A stretch of 64,000 nucleotides of DNA from Paenarthrobacter aurescens TC1 (GTDB lineage Bacteria; Actinomycetota; Actinomycetes; Actinomycetales; Micrococcaceae): contig CP000474.1 of NCBI GenBank assembly GCA_000014925.1, positions 4,533,687-4,597,686 of the forward strand. Reading direction: 5' to 3'. A program made the position numbers and the translations under genes. A model generated the notes under the pieces. The model was given only the letters and a program-made list of their open reading frames with translations, had not been told where the DNA came from and did no database searches. Positions 25,062-34,618 of the stretch are shown here, in pieces; the first letter of the stretch is position 1, and each line of letters opens with the position of its first letter.

Positions 25062-25152
25062 ACGCTCTCTCACATCCCATGGCTTAAAGGGAAACGCTCT
25101 TGCAGCAACTGCAAGAGCGTCGGCCAGAAAGGGCTGTTATGTGAGAGAGCGT
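25062..25152. repeat. Nested palindromic element after the ABC-F gene
   Basis: Outer arms ACGCTCTCTCACAT (25062-25075) and ATGTGAGAGAGCGT (25139-25152) are a perfect 14-bp inverted repeat. Inside lies a second perfect 12-bp stem, ACGCTCTTGCAG/CTGCAAGAGCGT (25094-25120) with a CAA loop. It starts 6 bp past the ABC-F stop and could end that transcript. The inner and outer arms both contain ACGCTCT, so one arm pair may have arisen from the other. Its two-tier form suggests a REP-like mobile palindrome rather than a plain terminator. Confidence 0.7.
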
Positions 25153-25157
25153 CGGAA

Positions 25158-26840
25158 CTACCGGGCGCGCTCCACCCGCTTCTCGTCCCACACGGGTTCC
25201 TCGGATTCGTAGACCTTGCCGTCGGAGCCGAAAATCAGGAACCGGTCAAAGGACTTGGCGAACCACCGGTCGTGTGTGACAGCCAGGACAGTGCCCTCGA
25301 AAGCATCGATTGCTCGTTCCAAAGCCTCGCCCGAGTGCAGGTCCAAGTTGTCCGTGGGCTCGTCGAGCAGCAACAGGGTGGCACCGGAAAGCTGCAGCAG
25401 CAGGATCTGGAAACGAGCCTGCTGGCCGCCGGACAAGGACTCATACTTCTGCTCGGACTGACCGGCCAAGCCGTACGAATCCAAGGCTCCAGCGGCAGCC
25501 TCACGAGGAAGGCCGGACCGGTGTTCGTCGCCGCGGTGCAGGATCTCCAACAAGGTACGGCCCAGAAGGTCAGGGCGCACATGCGTTTGCGCGAAGAATC
25601 CGGGCCTGATGCGGGCGCCGAGCTTAACGGCCCCTTCGTGCGGCACTTCAGCGATCACGACGTCGGACACTGGCAGGTGCTCGCGTTCGGGGTCGGTGCC
25701 GCCGGTGGCAAGGAGGCGCAGGAAGTGGCTCTTACCGGAGCCGTTGGATCCCAGAACGCCAACGCGGTCGCCGAACCAGATCTCCGTGGAGAACGGCTTC
25801 ATCAGTCCGGTCAGTTCGAGCTTCTCGGCTACAACGGCGCGCTTGGCAGTTCGCCCACCTTTGAGGCGCATCTTGACGTTCTGCTCGATCGGCAGGGCCT
25901 CGGGCGGCCCAACTTCCAGGAACTTGGCAAGGCGGGTCTGCGCTGCCTGGTACCTGTTGGCCATGTCGGAACGGAAGGCTGCCTTGTTCTTGTACATGTT
26001 GACGAGTTCCTTGAGCTTTACGTGCTCCTCGTCCCAGCGCTTGCGGAGTTCCTCGAACCTGGCGTTGCGGTCGGCGCGTGCCTCCACGTATGAGCCGAAG
26101 CCTCCGCCGTGGATCCATGCCCCGGCACCGTTGATGCCGGGTTCAAGCGTAACGATGCGGCCGGCCGCGTTGTTGAGCAGCTCGCGGTCGTGGCTGATGA
26201 ACAGCACGGTCTTCTTGGACTCGTTGAGCTTCCCCTCGAGCCAGCGCTTGCCGGGCACGTCAAGGTAGTTGTCCGGCTCGTCGAGGAGCAGGAGCTCATC
26301 CGGACCGGCAAACAGGGCCTCGAGCACCAGGCGCTTCTGCTCGCCACCGGACAACGTCGAGGCGCGGCGGAACTGTGCCTTGTCGAAGGAAATTCCGAGT
26401 GCTGCCATGCAGACTTCGTCCCAGACGGTTTCGACGTCGTACCCGCCGGCATCTCCCCAGTCCACAATTGCCTGGGCGTACTTCATCTGGGTGGGCTCAT
26501 CGTCGTGCTCCATCATGGCGAGCTCGGCGTCCTCCACGGCCTTGGCAGCGGCGGCGAGGCCGGCCTGTGCCGTGGAAACCAGGAGGTCGCGGACGGTTGA
26601 TTCGTCGCGGACCTGGCCGACGAACTGGCGCATGATGCCCATGTTTCCGGAACGGCCCACAACGCCTTCGTCCGGCGTGAGATCCCCGGAGATGATTTTG
26701 AACAGGGTGGTCTTGCCCGTGCCATTGGGGCCGATGAGCGCCGTCTTGGTGCCATCGGGGACCTTGAAAGTCACCCCGTTGAGCAGCTGGGTGCCGTCGG
26801 AGAGGAAGTAGTCTATGCCGGAAACGTCAATATGGGCCAC
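25158..26840 (-). CDS. ABC-F family ATP-binding protein
   Basis: 560 residues with two ABC domains and no membrane helices. Domain 1 has Walker A GPNGTGKTT, signature TLSGGEQKRLVLE and Walker B LLLLDEPDNYLD. Domain 2 has GSNGSGKS, SLSGGQQARFQ and LLLLDEPTDNLD. Between them (about residues 235-320) is the charged ABC-F linker (RNARFEELRKRWDEEHVKLKEL). ABC-F proteins act on the ribosome E site as translation factors or antibiotic-resistance proteins. The frequent actinobacterial single-copy form suggests a housekeeping or mild resistance role; which one is not determinable. Confidence 0.93.
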   Translation of the reverse strand: MAHIDVSGIDYFLSDGTQLLNGVTFKVPDGTKTALIGPNGTGKTTLFKIISGDLTPDEGVVGRSGNMGIMRQFVGQVRDESTVRDLLVSTAQAGLAAAAKAVEDAELAMMEHDDEPTQMKYAQAIVDWGDAGGYDVETVWDEVCMAALGISFDKAQFRRASTLSGGEQKRLVLEALFAGPDELLLLDEPDNYLDVPGKRWLEGKLNESKKTVLFISHDRELLNNAAGRIVTLEPGINGAGAWIHGGGFGSYVEARADRNARFEELRKRWDEEHVKLKELVNMYKNKAAFRSDMANRYQAAQTRLAKFLEVGPPEALPIEQNVKMRLKGGRTAKRAVVAEKLELTGLMKPFSTEIWFGDRVGVLGSNGSGKSHFLRLLATGGTDPEREHLPVSDVVIAEVPHEGAVKLGARIRPGFFAQTHVRPDLLGRTLLEILHRGDEHRSGLPREAAAGALDSYGLAGQSEQKYESLSGGQQARFQILLLQLSGATLLLLDEPTDNLDLHSGEALERAIDAFEGTVLAVTHDRWFAKSFDRFLIFGSDGKVYESEEPVWDEKRVERAR

Positions 26841-26991
26841 GTTTCAATCCTCCCACGGCGGCGGATTGGCGCTCGACGGCGGCACTAGGCGTGGGTGCGC
26901 CGGCTGACTTCGCGCGCGGTTGGCGGAGCATTGTTTTCCACGTCCCCCCGCCTTACCGTGAAAGGACGGTCAGCCGAAGTGCAGGTGCGGC

Positions 26992-28551
26992 ATGCGGGTT
27001 TCTCGATGGTCATCGCGCGGCTTAGTGTCGTGTGTCCTTGCCGCCGCCGTTCTGGGAGGTTCCACTACTCCGGCTCCGGACAATGCCGTCATCGCAGGGT
27101 CAGCCTACGGGGAGTTGGACGCCTTCCTGCAAGACCAGCTCGGCATCCTAGGGATTCCCGGCGCCGCTGTGGTGGTTGTCCAGCACGGTGTGCAGGTGCA
27201 TTCTGCTGCGTTTGGCCGTGCTGACGATTCGGGAAGGCCCATGACGGTCCGCACGCCCGTGCTCTTGGCTTCCACCAGTAAGTCACTGACGACAATCGCC
27301 GTGATGCAGCAAGTTGAGGCTGGTCGGCTGGAATTGGATGAACCTGTGCGGACGTACTTGCCGTGGTTTGCGTTGAAGGACAGCCGCGCATCCGGAATTT
27401 CCGTCCGCCACTTGCTCCACCAAAGCAGCGGTATGTCATCAGCAGACACGGCGTTTGAAGGCAGCGACGCGCAAGGCCCGGAAGCCCTTGAAGATGGTGT
27501 GCGTGCTTTGTCAGGCTCGCCTCTGGCCAGGTCACCCGGGGAAGCTTTCGGGTATGCCAACGCGAACTACAACATTCTTGGTCTCCTGGTGCAGACAGTC
27601 TCGGGCCAACCTTTCGGCGATTACATGAGGCAGCACATCTTTGGACCCTTGAACATGACCCACAGCCATCCGACGCAAGCGGCTGCCCGCGCAGACAACG
27701 TGGCTGCCGGGTATTCCTTGTGGTTCGGCTCATTTTGGCGGCAGACGGATGTTCCTGCGCCCTCCACCGGTATGCCGTCCACCACTATGTACTCCTCCGC
27801 CGAGGACTTGGGTCACGAGCTAACAGCACTGCTGGGGCAAGGGCGGTACGGCGACGCCCGCATCCTCCAGCCGCACAGCGTGAACGCGATGTTCGAGCCT
27901 GGCGTGCAGGTAGACGGCTCCAAGGGGTACGGCATGGGATGGTTCACCCGCCCACTTATGGAGTCCGCGGATTCAGCCAAGCAACCACAGGATTCAGAGT
28001 TGCCGCTACTGCTGGAACACCAGGGCGAATGGGGCAACTCGCACACCTACTTGGCAATGATTCCCGATTCCGGTATCGGTATCGCGTTGGTCATCAACGC
28101 CAATGACACGTCCGCGCCCTCGCGGCTCAAAGCCATTGATGGCAATGTCCTGCGGATTCTCCACGGGCAGTCACCCGTACCCACGATGGTGCAAGAAGAC
28201 TGGCTGCAGCGCTACAGCTGGGCGGTCGCGCTGGGACTGCTTCTCGCGGAGCTGCTCAGTTTGTGGCTTTCACTCTCTGTCCTGCTTCGGGACCGCGGAA
28301 GGTCCCGGACGTGGAAGCCACCCACCCTGGCAGTCAGCGCCCTCCTCCTTGATGCGTTCGCGCTATGGCTGTGCTTCCTTTACGCACCCGCGAGGTTCGA
28401 CACCAATGTGGCCGTTATCATCCGCCAGTTTCCCGACGTCGGGATTTCCTTGGTACCTGTCCTGGTTTTGGCTGTCCTTTGGCCTATCCCACGAACGGCC
28501 TTGCTTCTCTGGAGGGCGCGGACGCCTTCCAAAGTCAGCCAGCCGCGGTAA
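26992..28551 (+). CDS. Serine hydrolase (class C beta-lactamase/DD-peptidase family) with C-terminal membrane helices
   Basis: 519 residues. A signal peptide spans about 1-27 (GLVSCVLAAAVLGGS). The catalytic motif is S94-T-S-K97 and the second motif is Y188-A-N190, as in the beta-lactamase/penicillin-binding family. The third motif region is near LLEHQGEWGNSH. After about residue 400, three membrane helices follow (WAVALGLLLAELLSLWLSLSVLL and two more), anchoring the enzyme with its catalytic domain outside. It may act on peptidoglycan, D-amino peptides or esters. The 3' end overlaps the convergent PBP gene by 17 bp. Confidence 0.88.
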   Translation: MRVSRWSSRGLVSCVLAAAVLGGSTTPAPDNAVIAGSAYGELDAFLQDQLGILGIPGAAVVVVQHGVQVHSAAFGRADDSGRPMTVRTPVLLASTSKSLTTIAVMQQVEAGRLELDEPVRTYLPWFALKDSRASGISVRHLLHQSSGMSSADTAFEGSDAQGPEALEDGVRALSGSPLARSPGEAFGYANANYNILGLLVQTVSGQPFGDYMRQHIFGPLNMTHSHPTQAAARADNVAAGYSLWFGSFWRQTDVPAPSTGMPSTTMYSSAEDLGHELTALLGQGRYGDARILQPHSVNAMFEPGVQVDGSKGYGMGWFTRPLMESADSAKQPQDSELPLLLEHQGEWGNSHTYLAMIPDSGIGIALVINANDTSAPSRLKAIDGNVLRILHGQSPVPTMVQEDWLQRYSWAVALGLLLAELLSLWLSLSVLLRDRGRSRTWKPPTLAVSALLLDAFALWLCFLYAPARFDTNVAVIIRQFPDVGISLVPVLVLAVLWPIPRTALLLWRARTPSKVSQPR

Positions 28552-30541
28552 GGAATGACTTCAGCAGGGGCCCGCTGGTGGTGGCGCCCAGGCCGCCTTC
28601 TTCCACGAACACGGCAACTGCCAGGTCCCCGTGCGTCGCGACGATCCACGCGTGCGTCTTAGGTGGGTTGTCGTTGCCGAACTCTGCGGTACCGGTCTTC
28701 GCTCCTACCGGCGTCCCGGGCACTTCGGCCAGGAATCCTGCGTGGCCGGAGGTCACGACAGCCCGCATCATGTCGGACAGGGCAGCAGCTTCTTCCTTGG
28801 TGATCGGCTTGGTGGACGCCGGTGATACGGGAACGGCACTTACTGAAGCGGACGACGGCGACGCGGTGCCGCCTTCTGTGGGCTTGGCGCCGGCGCTGGG
28901 GTCCTGGTCCGTCTCCGGGTTCTGGGCGGCGTCGGCGTTCAGCACGAGCTGCGGAGAAACAGGAGCGCCGTTAGCAACGGAAGCTGCCATGACTGCGGCC
29001 GAAAGCGGGGAAAAGAGCACCTTGCCCTGGCCAATCATGGAAGCGGCGTGCTCGGTGCCTTCCGCGGCTCCGGGAACCGAACCCAGGAACGCGTCAGCAC
29101 CCAGCTTGGGTGCTTCAACCGCTACGCCCAGAGCCTGGGCCGCGGATTCGAGTTGGTCTTGGCTGACGGAGTCGCGGGCGTTGATGAAGGCGGTGTTGCA
29201 GGAGTGCGCAAATGCGTCGCGCAAGGCCACCGAACCAAGTGAGCTCTCCGGGTAGCCCTCGGCATTCTTGAACGTCCGGCCGTCAACCGTGAGCGTGGAT
29301 GGGCATTCAACCTTGGAATCAGGGGTTGCGCCGTTCCGGAACATCGCCAGGGAATCAACGATCTTGAACGTGGAGCCCGGTGCGTACTGGCCCAGCAGTG
29401 CCGTGTTGTAGCCGTTGCTTCCGGGTCCGGACGCTGCAGCAAGGACAGCTCCGGTTGATGGTTTAAGGGCAACAATGGCCGACGCCGGCCCAACACCGGC
29501 CAAGGTCTCTTCGGCCAACTGCTGGAGTTTCAGGTCAAGCGTGGTCTTGAGCGTAGTGCCAGGGGCTGGGAGCGACGAGAAGAACACTTTGGTGCCGGGC
29601 GTCTCGCCTTGAGACTTCACCTCAGGCGTGGCAACTACTTCCACGCCGTCTTTGCCGCGCAGCAAAGAGTCGTACTTCTGCTGCAGGCCGCCGGTACCCG
29701 TGGTGTCTCCAGCACGCAGCGCACCGTTGGAGTTCTCAATTTGTTCGGCGCTGGCTTGGCCAACACTGCCCAGCAATGCCCGCGCAAAAGTGCGGGTTGG
29801 TGCCAAAGCCATGGAGTCGAGGATGCTCGAACCGCCGGGAATGGCCTCAATTTTCGCTTCAGTGATCTCCGCCGTGTACGCGCGGAGGACGAGGCCTTCC
29901 ACGAAAGCCTGCGGACCTGACGCAGCAACCTGCTTGGCGTACTCTTCTGCGTCCAGCCCGAGGAGTGCAGCCATGGCACGTGCTGAGGCGTCGGCTTGCT
30001 CTGCCGGGACCTTGGTTTTGTCGATGCCAACACGGAAGACGGGACGGTCCTCAACGATCGGGGCATCTCCTGCACCCAGGATCTGGCCGCGCTGGGCGGG
30101 AACTGTCTTGACGGAAAGGGTCTCACCCTCAGAGAGTTCCGGAGCAAGGAGGGCCGGTGTCCATTGGACAGCCCATTTGTCGCCGGACTTCTTCAGCGTG
30201 GCCTCGGAGCTGTACTCCCACTTGGCCGAGCCGATGTTCCAGCTGTAGTTCAGGGGGAAAGTTGCGGTGTCGCCGTCGAGTTTGACGTCACCGGATGCCA
30301 CCGACGGCTTGGCCTCGAGTCCCTCAAAAACCGCCTTGAGCTGATCGTTGGCCGCGGCAGCGTCCTTACCCTCAACGGCGAGCGAGCCGACGTCGAGCGC
30401 TGACAATGAGGAGGCGAGCTGCTTGGCTGCTCCCTCGGCACCGGCGCGGCCGTCATCACAGGCAGTCAGCGAACCAGCCATCACCAGCGATACGAGACCA
30501 AGGACAAGACCGTGTTTTCTCAATTTCCCCATTTGCGACAT
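28535..30541 (-). CDS. Penicillin-binding protein (transpeptidase) lipoprotein
   Basis: 668 residues from the ATG at 30541; an ATG three codons later is equally possible. A lipobox signal (LVLGLVSLVMAGSLTAC) anchors it outside the membrane. An NTF2-like domain follows (about 35-140, as in MecA_N), then a dimerisation domain and the transpeptidase domain: S-T-F-K at about residue 390, S-C-N in AHSCNTAF, and K-T-G at about 615. Domain order matches class B-type PBPs of the PBP2a/PbpA kind. It should cross-link peptidoglycan. A Pro/Ser/Thr-rich insert (about 545-595) sits in the transpeptidase domain, which is unusual. Confidence 0.9.
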   Translation of the reverse strand: MSQMGKLRKHGLVLGLVSLVMAGSLTACDDGRAGAEGAAKQLASSLSALDVGSLAVEGKDAAAANDQLKAVFEGLEAKPSVASGDVKLDGDTATFPLNYSWNIGSAKWEYSSEATLKKSGDKWAVQWTPALLAPELSEGETLSVKTVPAQRGQILGAGDAPIVEDRPVFRVGIDKTKVPAEQADASARAMAALLGLDAEEYAKQVAASGPQAFVEGLVLRAYTAEITEAKIEAIPGGSSILDSMALAPTRTFARALLGSVGQASAEQIENSNGALRAGDTTGTGGLQQKYDSLLRGKDGVEVVATPEVKSQGETPGTKVFFSSLPAPGTTLKTTLDLKLQQLAEETLAGVGPASAIVALKPSTGAVLAAASGPGSNGYNTALLGQYAPGSTFKIVDSLAMFRNGATPDSKVECPSTLTVDGRTFKNAEGYPESSLGSVALRDAFAHSCNTAFINARDSVSQDQLESAAQALGVAVEAPKLGADAFLGSVPGAAEGTEHAASMIGQGKVLFSPLSAAVMAASVANGAPVSPQLVLNADAAQNPETDQDPSAGAKPTEGGTASPSSASVSAVPVSPASTKPITKEEAAALSDMMRAVVTSGHAGFLAEVPGTPVGAKTGTAEFGNDNPPKTHAWIVATHGDLAVAVFVEEGGLGATTSGPLLKSFLTAAG

Positions 30542-30645
30542 TATGCCCGGTTCCACTGACAGTTTCTTGTGGTGCCCGTTAAACGGACAGCCGCCGCCGG
30601 CCACCCAGGCTGGAGTTGGCGAGCGACGGCGATCTTCACGTCAGG

Positions 30646-33600
30646 TTACGAAGCACAAGTGAACTTGGCATCACCCCACACACCATGTGCCCCGTTGATG
30701 GATCCGGAGGGGTCCACCACCAATTCCGCATAGGCGGCGCCGGTGAGGTCAACGACCACGGCCTCCGGCGCGAATCCCGGAGTGTACGTGCGCGACTGGT
30801 ACTTGTTCACGCCGTCGGTGTTGACCTTGAAGATGATGTTGCCGCCGAAACCGCTCTCAAGGCCCACTTGGGAGGTGAACGAGGTGCATTTGCCGCCCAA
30901 GTAATAGGTGATCTTGGACGCCGCGTGCACACCCAGACCTTTGCTGAACACAGGCTGCTGACCGGTTGCGGGGTCCGTGTAGTTGATGGCCAACGGCTTG
31001 TCCGGGGACGACGCCGAGTCCTTGTTCGCCACGTTCTTGCCAATCACGCCGTAGCCGTTCAAAGCCTGCACCCACGGCGTTTCCGAGGCATATACGGAGC
31101 CAACCGGTACGTCCGGCAGCGGCTGCGATGTCACTTTCCAGTCGAAGAACTTCACTCGGGTGTCGGTGGGCAGGGTGACGGATGCCAACTCTTTGGTGGG
31201 GTTGAGCCGGACCGTGTTGGAGAACGCCTGGTACTTGTATTGCGTGTACTCCGGCGAGGGCCCGTTGGCGTTGTTGCGGCCCTGCTCTGACACTGCGAGC
31301 ACCGCGCCGTTAAGAACCGACGGCTGCAGCCAGTTGGGGAAGAAGATGGACTGATTTTCCATGCTTCCGTCGGCATATGTCAGTGTCAGGGTGGGGCTGG
31401 TGCCATTGCCTACTGCAGCGGATCCAAGGACTGCCAAGTGCGTTCCCTTGCCCTTGACGGCAATGGTTTGCGCGGACAACGCCACCGAGTTGGGGACATC
31501 GGGTCCGACGGCCGGCCACGTGTAGTCAACCTGCGTCGGTTTTCCGGCGTCCACTGTCACCGTGCTGCCCGGCCGGACTCCGCCGGCAGGAACCGTGGCG
31601 GCGGCCAGCTGCTCGGCAGCGAAGGTGGCCCCGCCGCCGTCGAAGTTTCCAAGCGCCTTACCTGCCACCGTGGTGACCGAAACGGTGTTGTACGCCGCGG
31701 CCAGAGAACCAAAGGCTACGTAGATCTGGTTGCCGCCGGTCACCGATTGGTTCGCGTCCGAAGCAACGTACGACGCCGAGACCCGCACAGTCTGTTGGCC
31801 CGCCTTTGCGCTGGAGCCGGGTTTGATGACGAACGTTGCGGTGGTGGCCGCACCGCCGTCGACCTTCGCCGCGGTTGCGCCGGAGGAAGACACCACAGTC
31901 CAGCCCTCAGGCAGGATCGGGGTCAGGACGACGTTGCTCTTGGCTTTGGTTCCGGTGTTCACGAACGCCGCCGTGACCGTGGTTTCCTGATCCTGGAAAA
32001 CCTGCTGGCCGGTTGTCACGCGAACCTCAGCTGCAACGTCCTCCTGGCTCTTGCCGCCCAATGGACCGGCTTGCTGTAGCTGGACAGTGGCGGACTGGTT
32101 GGAGGCGATGGAGCCCGTCTTCACCCAGATGGTGCCGTTGTTGGCCTCATCGAAGTACCAGCCGGTGGTTGCTGCGGCGTAGGCTGCCTGCGTGGAGTGC
32201 TGGGCCAGCTTGGTGCCGCCAATCTTCACGTCCTTGGGCGCTGCGCCGGCGTGGACTTTCAATTCATAGGGACGTGCCGCCGCCTTGCCGGTGTACTCAC
32301 CCTTCCGCTCACCGATGGACACCTTGACGCTGCTGTTGCCTGTGCCTGGGGCATCCACGGAGAAGAGCTGGCTGGAGGACTTGCCATCCTTGAATTCGCG
32401 GGTCACCTTGTCGTCCTCGTACAAAGTAAAGGTGTCCTGGCCCTTGGCGTAGACGTCCAAGGTGATCATGGAATCTTCCGGAACCAACGAGGCGTTGCGG
32501 GCCACGATGCCTTGCGGGATCACCGCACCGGCACGAACGAACACCGGCAGCTTGTCCAGCGGTGCGTTGTAACCGTTGAGGATCTGGCCGCCCTGGTAGA
32601 GCTTGCCGGTCCAGTAATCCACCCACTGCTGGCCTGCGGGGAGGAAGATGCCATTGCGGACATCGGTCTGGGTGAAGACCGGGGCCACAAGGAAATCGGA
32701 ACCGAGCATGAACTGGTTGTTCGCCTCGGCACCGTAGGACCATTCCTGGTCAGGGAACTCAAGGGCCATGGAACGCATCATGGAAACCCCGCTTGTGGAT
32801 GACTCCTGAGCCAGCGTGTAAATGAAGGGCATGAGCTGCTGGCGGAGCTGGAGGTACTGGCGGTTGATGGCAGTCGCCTCGTCGCCGTAGAGCCACGGGC
32901 GCTTGTCCGTCGCAGCCCAGCCGGACATGGAGTAGAGCGCCGGGGCGAAAGCCTTCCACTGGAGGTCGCGAACGTACGACTCAGCAGAGCCGCCGAAGAT
33001 GCCGTCAACGTCACCGGTGGTGAACGCCAAACCTGAGTTGCCGGCGCCGGTGAGGGCCGAGACCTGCCAGCGGACGGCGTCGAGGTTTCCTGAATGGTCG
33101 CCCGTCCACTGCATGCCACAGCGCTGGGAGCCGGCCCAGCCTTCAACCATCAGCGAGGTGCCGCGGGCATTTGAGTACTGTTCGATGCCTCCGTGCGCCG
33201 CTTCGCAACCGGTGAGCGCTTGGCGGTAGCCCTGGCCCACCCACGCGACGTCCAGCTTGCGGAGCCGGACACCGGCCTCGCCCACTTCGTATTCCTGGTT
33301 GGTCAACGAGCGCTGCGTCCACAGGCCAACTTTGAGGTCGGTTTCTTCCTCGATGTTGCTCACGGTTTCCGGAAGTTGCTGGTACTCGCAGCCGTAGCCG
33401 TCATTGACCAGCATCCAGCCGGCGGGCATGTCGTTCTCAACGAACTTCCGCGCGGTCTTGATGGCGTCGGGGGTCTTCTGCTTGGCGCCGTCGGGATCGC
33501 CGTAACCGGAGGAGGAGTAGCCCGGGTTGGAGCGGTTGTAGCAGTCAGCATCGCCGTACTCCAAAGCGTAGACCGGGGGCATCATCGGCTTGCCGGTCAG

Positions 33601-34494
33601 CGTGGTGTAGGCGCCCAGGGACTGCTTGTAGTCACCCACGAAGTAGTAGGCGTCAAAACGCTTTTCCTCATGCGTAGTGGTGGGCTGGCCAGCGAAGTTG
33701 TAGGAGCCGCGGGCGAACGTGTCGCGGAGGACTCCGTAGCCCTTGGAGGACATGTAGTAGGGCACAGCGTTGGGGTAGCCGTCGTCGTCCCAGTCGAAGT
33801 TCTTGGCGATGTTGATCAGAGCGCCGGTGTGGACGGAGCGGCCGTTCTGCATGCCGCCACCGATGAACTGTTCGCCGTCCTGCTGGGCGAGGTGCTGTGT
33901 GGCCGAGTTGGCGCCGAAGGTGATGGGCGCGGACTCCTCCAGAACCAGCGAGCCGTCAGCCCTGAGGACGCGGAGTTGGGTTGTGGCCTTGCTGATCTCG
34001 ACGCTGATCTTTGCGGTCTTCAAAACCAGCCAATCGCCATCCGTTACGGTGGGCGTGCTGCCGGGGAATTTGTCCTTGCCCACCACGATGTTGGCAGTCC
34101 TGGCAGGGTCGCCTTGGTCGGTGTTGGCCGGGTCGGTGAACTTTCCGCTGGGGTCAGCTTCCAAACGGAAGTTGCCGTCGTCCAGGAACGTGACCCTGAT
34201 GGCGCCCTTTTCAGCGGAAAGGTCGACGACGTTTCCGGACTGGGTGAACCCGTTCACCGCTCCGAGGGGTACTCCGGCGGCATCGACTGGGACTTCGGGG
34301 GTGACGGTTTTGATGGATGCCGGGTCGCCGGGAGCGGCATTGGCGGCTGTGGCAAAGGTGAGGGCGGGGATGGTTCCTGCGAGGAGTAGCGAGGCCAAGC
34401 CGAGGGAGGCGGCCTTCCTGGCTAACGAGCCTTTTCTGGAGTAGCCGGCGCTGTTGGGAGCAGCGCCGGATAAGCCCAAGGAGGGTGCGAACAT
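30646..34494 (-). CDS. Large secreted glycoside hydrolase family 31 enzyme with NEW3 and NPCBM domains
   Basis: 1282 residues. Signal peptide about 1-53 (ends ATAANA). The GH31 domain covers roughly 100-700; Asp415 in KLDVAWVG is the likely nucleophile and Asp466 in WTGDHSG the likely acid/base, by position in the family. Downstream come beta-sandwich domains, a NEW3-type domain (about 820-920; VNTGTKAKSNVVLTPILPEGW) and a C-terminal NPCBM carbohydrate-binding domain (about 1155-1282; FSKGLGVHAASKITYYL). It acts outside the cell on alpha-glucans or oligosaccharides; the linkage is not clear. The start is taken at the ATG at 34494, with no strong Shine-Dalgarno. A CRP/GlxR-like site lies just upstream. 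Confidence 0.9.
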   Translation of the reverse strand: MFAPSLGLSGAAPNSAGYSRKGSLARKAASLGLASLLLAGTIPALTFATAANAAPGDPASIKTVTPEVPVDAAGVPLGAVNGFTQSGNVVDLSAEKGAIRVTFLDDGNFRLEADPSGKFTDPANTDQGDPARTANIVVGKDKFPGSTPTVTDGDWLVLKTAKISVEISKATTQLRVLRADGSLVLEESAPITFGANSATQHLAQQDGEQFIGGGMQNGRSVHTGALINIAKNFDWDDDGYPNAVPYYMSSKGYGVLRDTFARGSYNFAGQPTTTHEEKRFDAYYFVGDYKQSLGAYTTLTGKPMMPPVYALEYGDADCYNRSNPGYSSSGYGDPDGAKQKTPDAIKTARKFVENDMPAGWMLVNDGYGCEYQQLPETVSNIEEETDLKVGLWTQRSLTNQEYEVGEAGVRLRKLDVAWVGQGYRQALTGCEAAHGGIEQYSNARGTSLMVEGWAGSQRCGMQWTGDHSGNLDAVRWQVSALTGAGNSGLAFTTGDVDGIFGGSAESYVRDLQWKAFAPALYSMSGWAATDKRPWLYGDEATAINRQYLQLRQQLMPFIYTLAQESSTSGVSMMRSMALEFPDQEWSYGAEANNQFMLGSDFLVAPVFTQTDVRNGIFLPAGQQWVDYWTGKLYQGGQILNGYNAPLDKLPVFVRAGAVIPQGIVARNASLVPEDSMITLDVYAKGQDTFTLYEDDKVTREFKDGKSSSQLFSVDAPGTGNSSVKVSIGERKGEYTGKAAARPYELKVHAGAAPKDVKIGGTKLAQHSTQAAYAAATTGWYFDEANNGTIWVKTGSIASNQSATVQLQQAGPLGGKSQEDVAAEVRVTTGQQVFQDQETTVTAAFVNTGTKAKSNVVLTPILPEGWTVVSSSGATAAKVDGGAATTATFVIKPGSSAKAGQQTVRVSASYVASDANQSVTGGNQIYVAFGSLAAAYNTVSVTTVAGKALGNFDGGGATFAAEQLAAATVPAGGVRPGSTVTVDAGKPTQVDYTWPAVGPDVPNSVALSAQTIAVKGKGTHLAVLGSAAVGNGTSPTLTLTYADGSMENQSIFFPNWLQPSVLNGAVLAVSEQGRNNANGPSPEYTQYKYQAFSNTVRLNPTKELASVTLPTDTRVKFFDWKVTSQPLPDVPVGSVYASETPWVQALNGYGVIGKNVANKDSASSPDKPLAINYTDPATGQQPVFSKGLGVHAASKITYYLGGKCTSFTSQVGLESGFGGNIIFKVNTDGVNKYQSRTYTPGFAPEAVVVDLTGAAYAELVVDPSGSINGAHGVWGDAKFTCAS

Positions 34495-34523
34495 GTGGGG
34501 CCAACTTTCGACGAGTGACTTTT

Positions 34524-34539
34524 TGTGATCTAACTCATA
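34524..34539 (-). promoter_or_regulatory. CRP/GlxR-like site upstream of the GH31 gene
   Basis: TGTGATCTAACTCATA matches the actinobacterial CRP/GlxR consensus TGTGA-nnTAnn-TCACA at all but one of the defined positions. It is 30-45 bp upstream of the GH31 start, so binding would overlap the promoter or leader. This would link the extracellular glycosidase to cAMP and carbon status. Confidence 0.55.
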
Positions 34540-34618
34540 GCGAAACGTGCACTAATCGTCACTGCAAAAAGGGCAAAGGTCAACCGTTTCACCAAAATTG
34601 CCTATCCACCTAGGGGAG

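Noticed and set aside
33193..34389. A 398-codon plus-strand open frame
   Set aside because: Antisense to the GH31 gene, with no recognisable domain; the GH31 frame has clear motifs.
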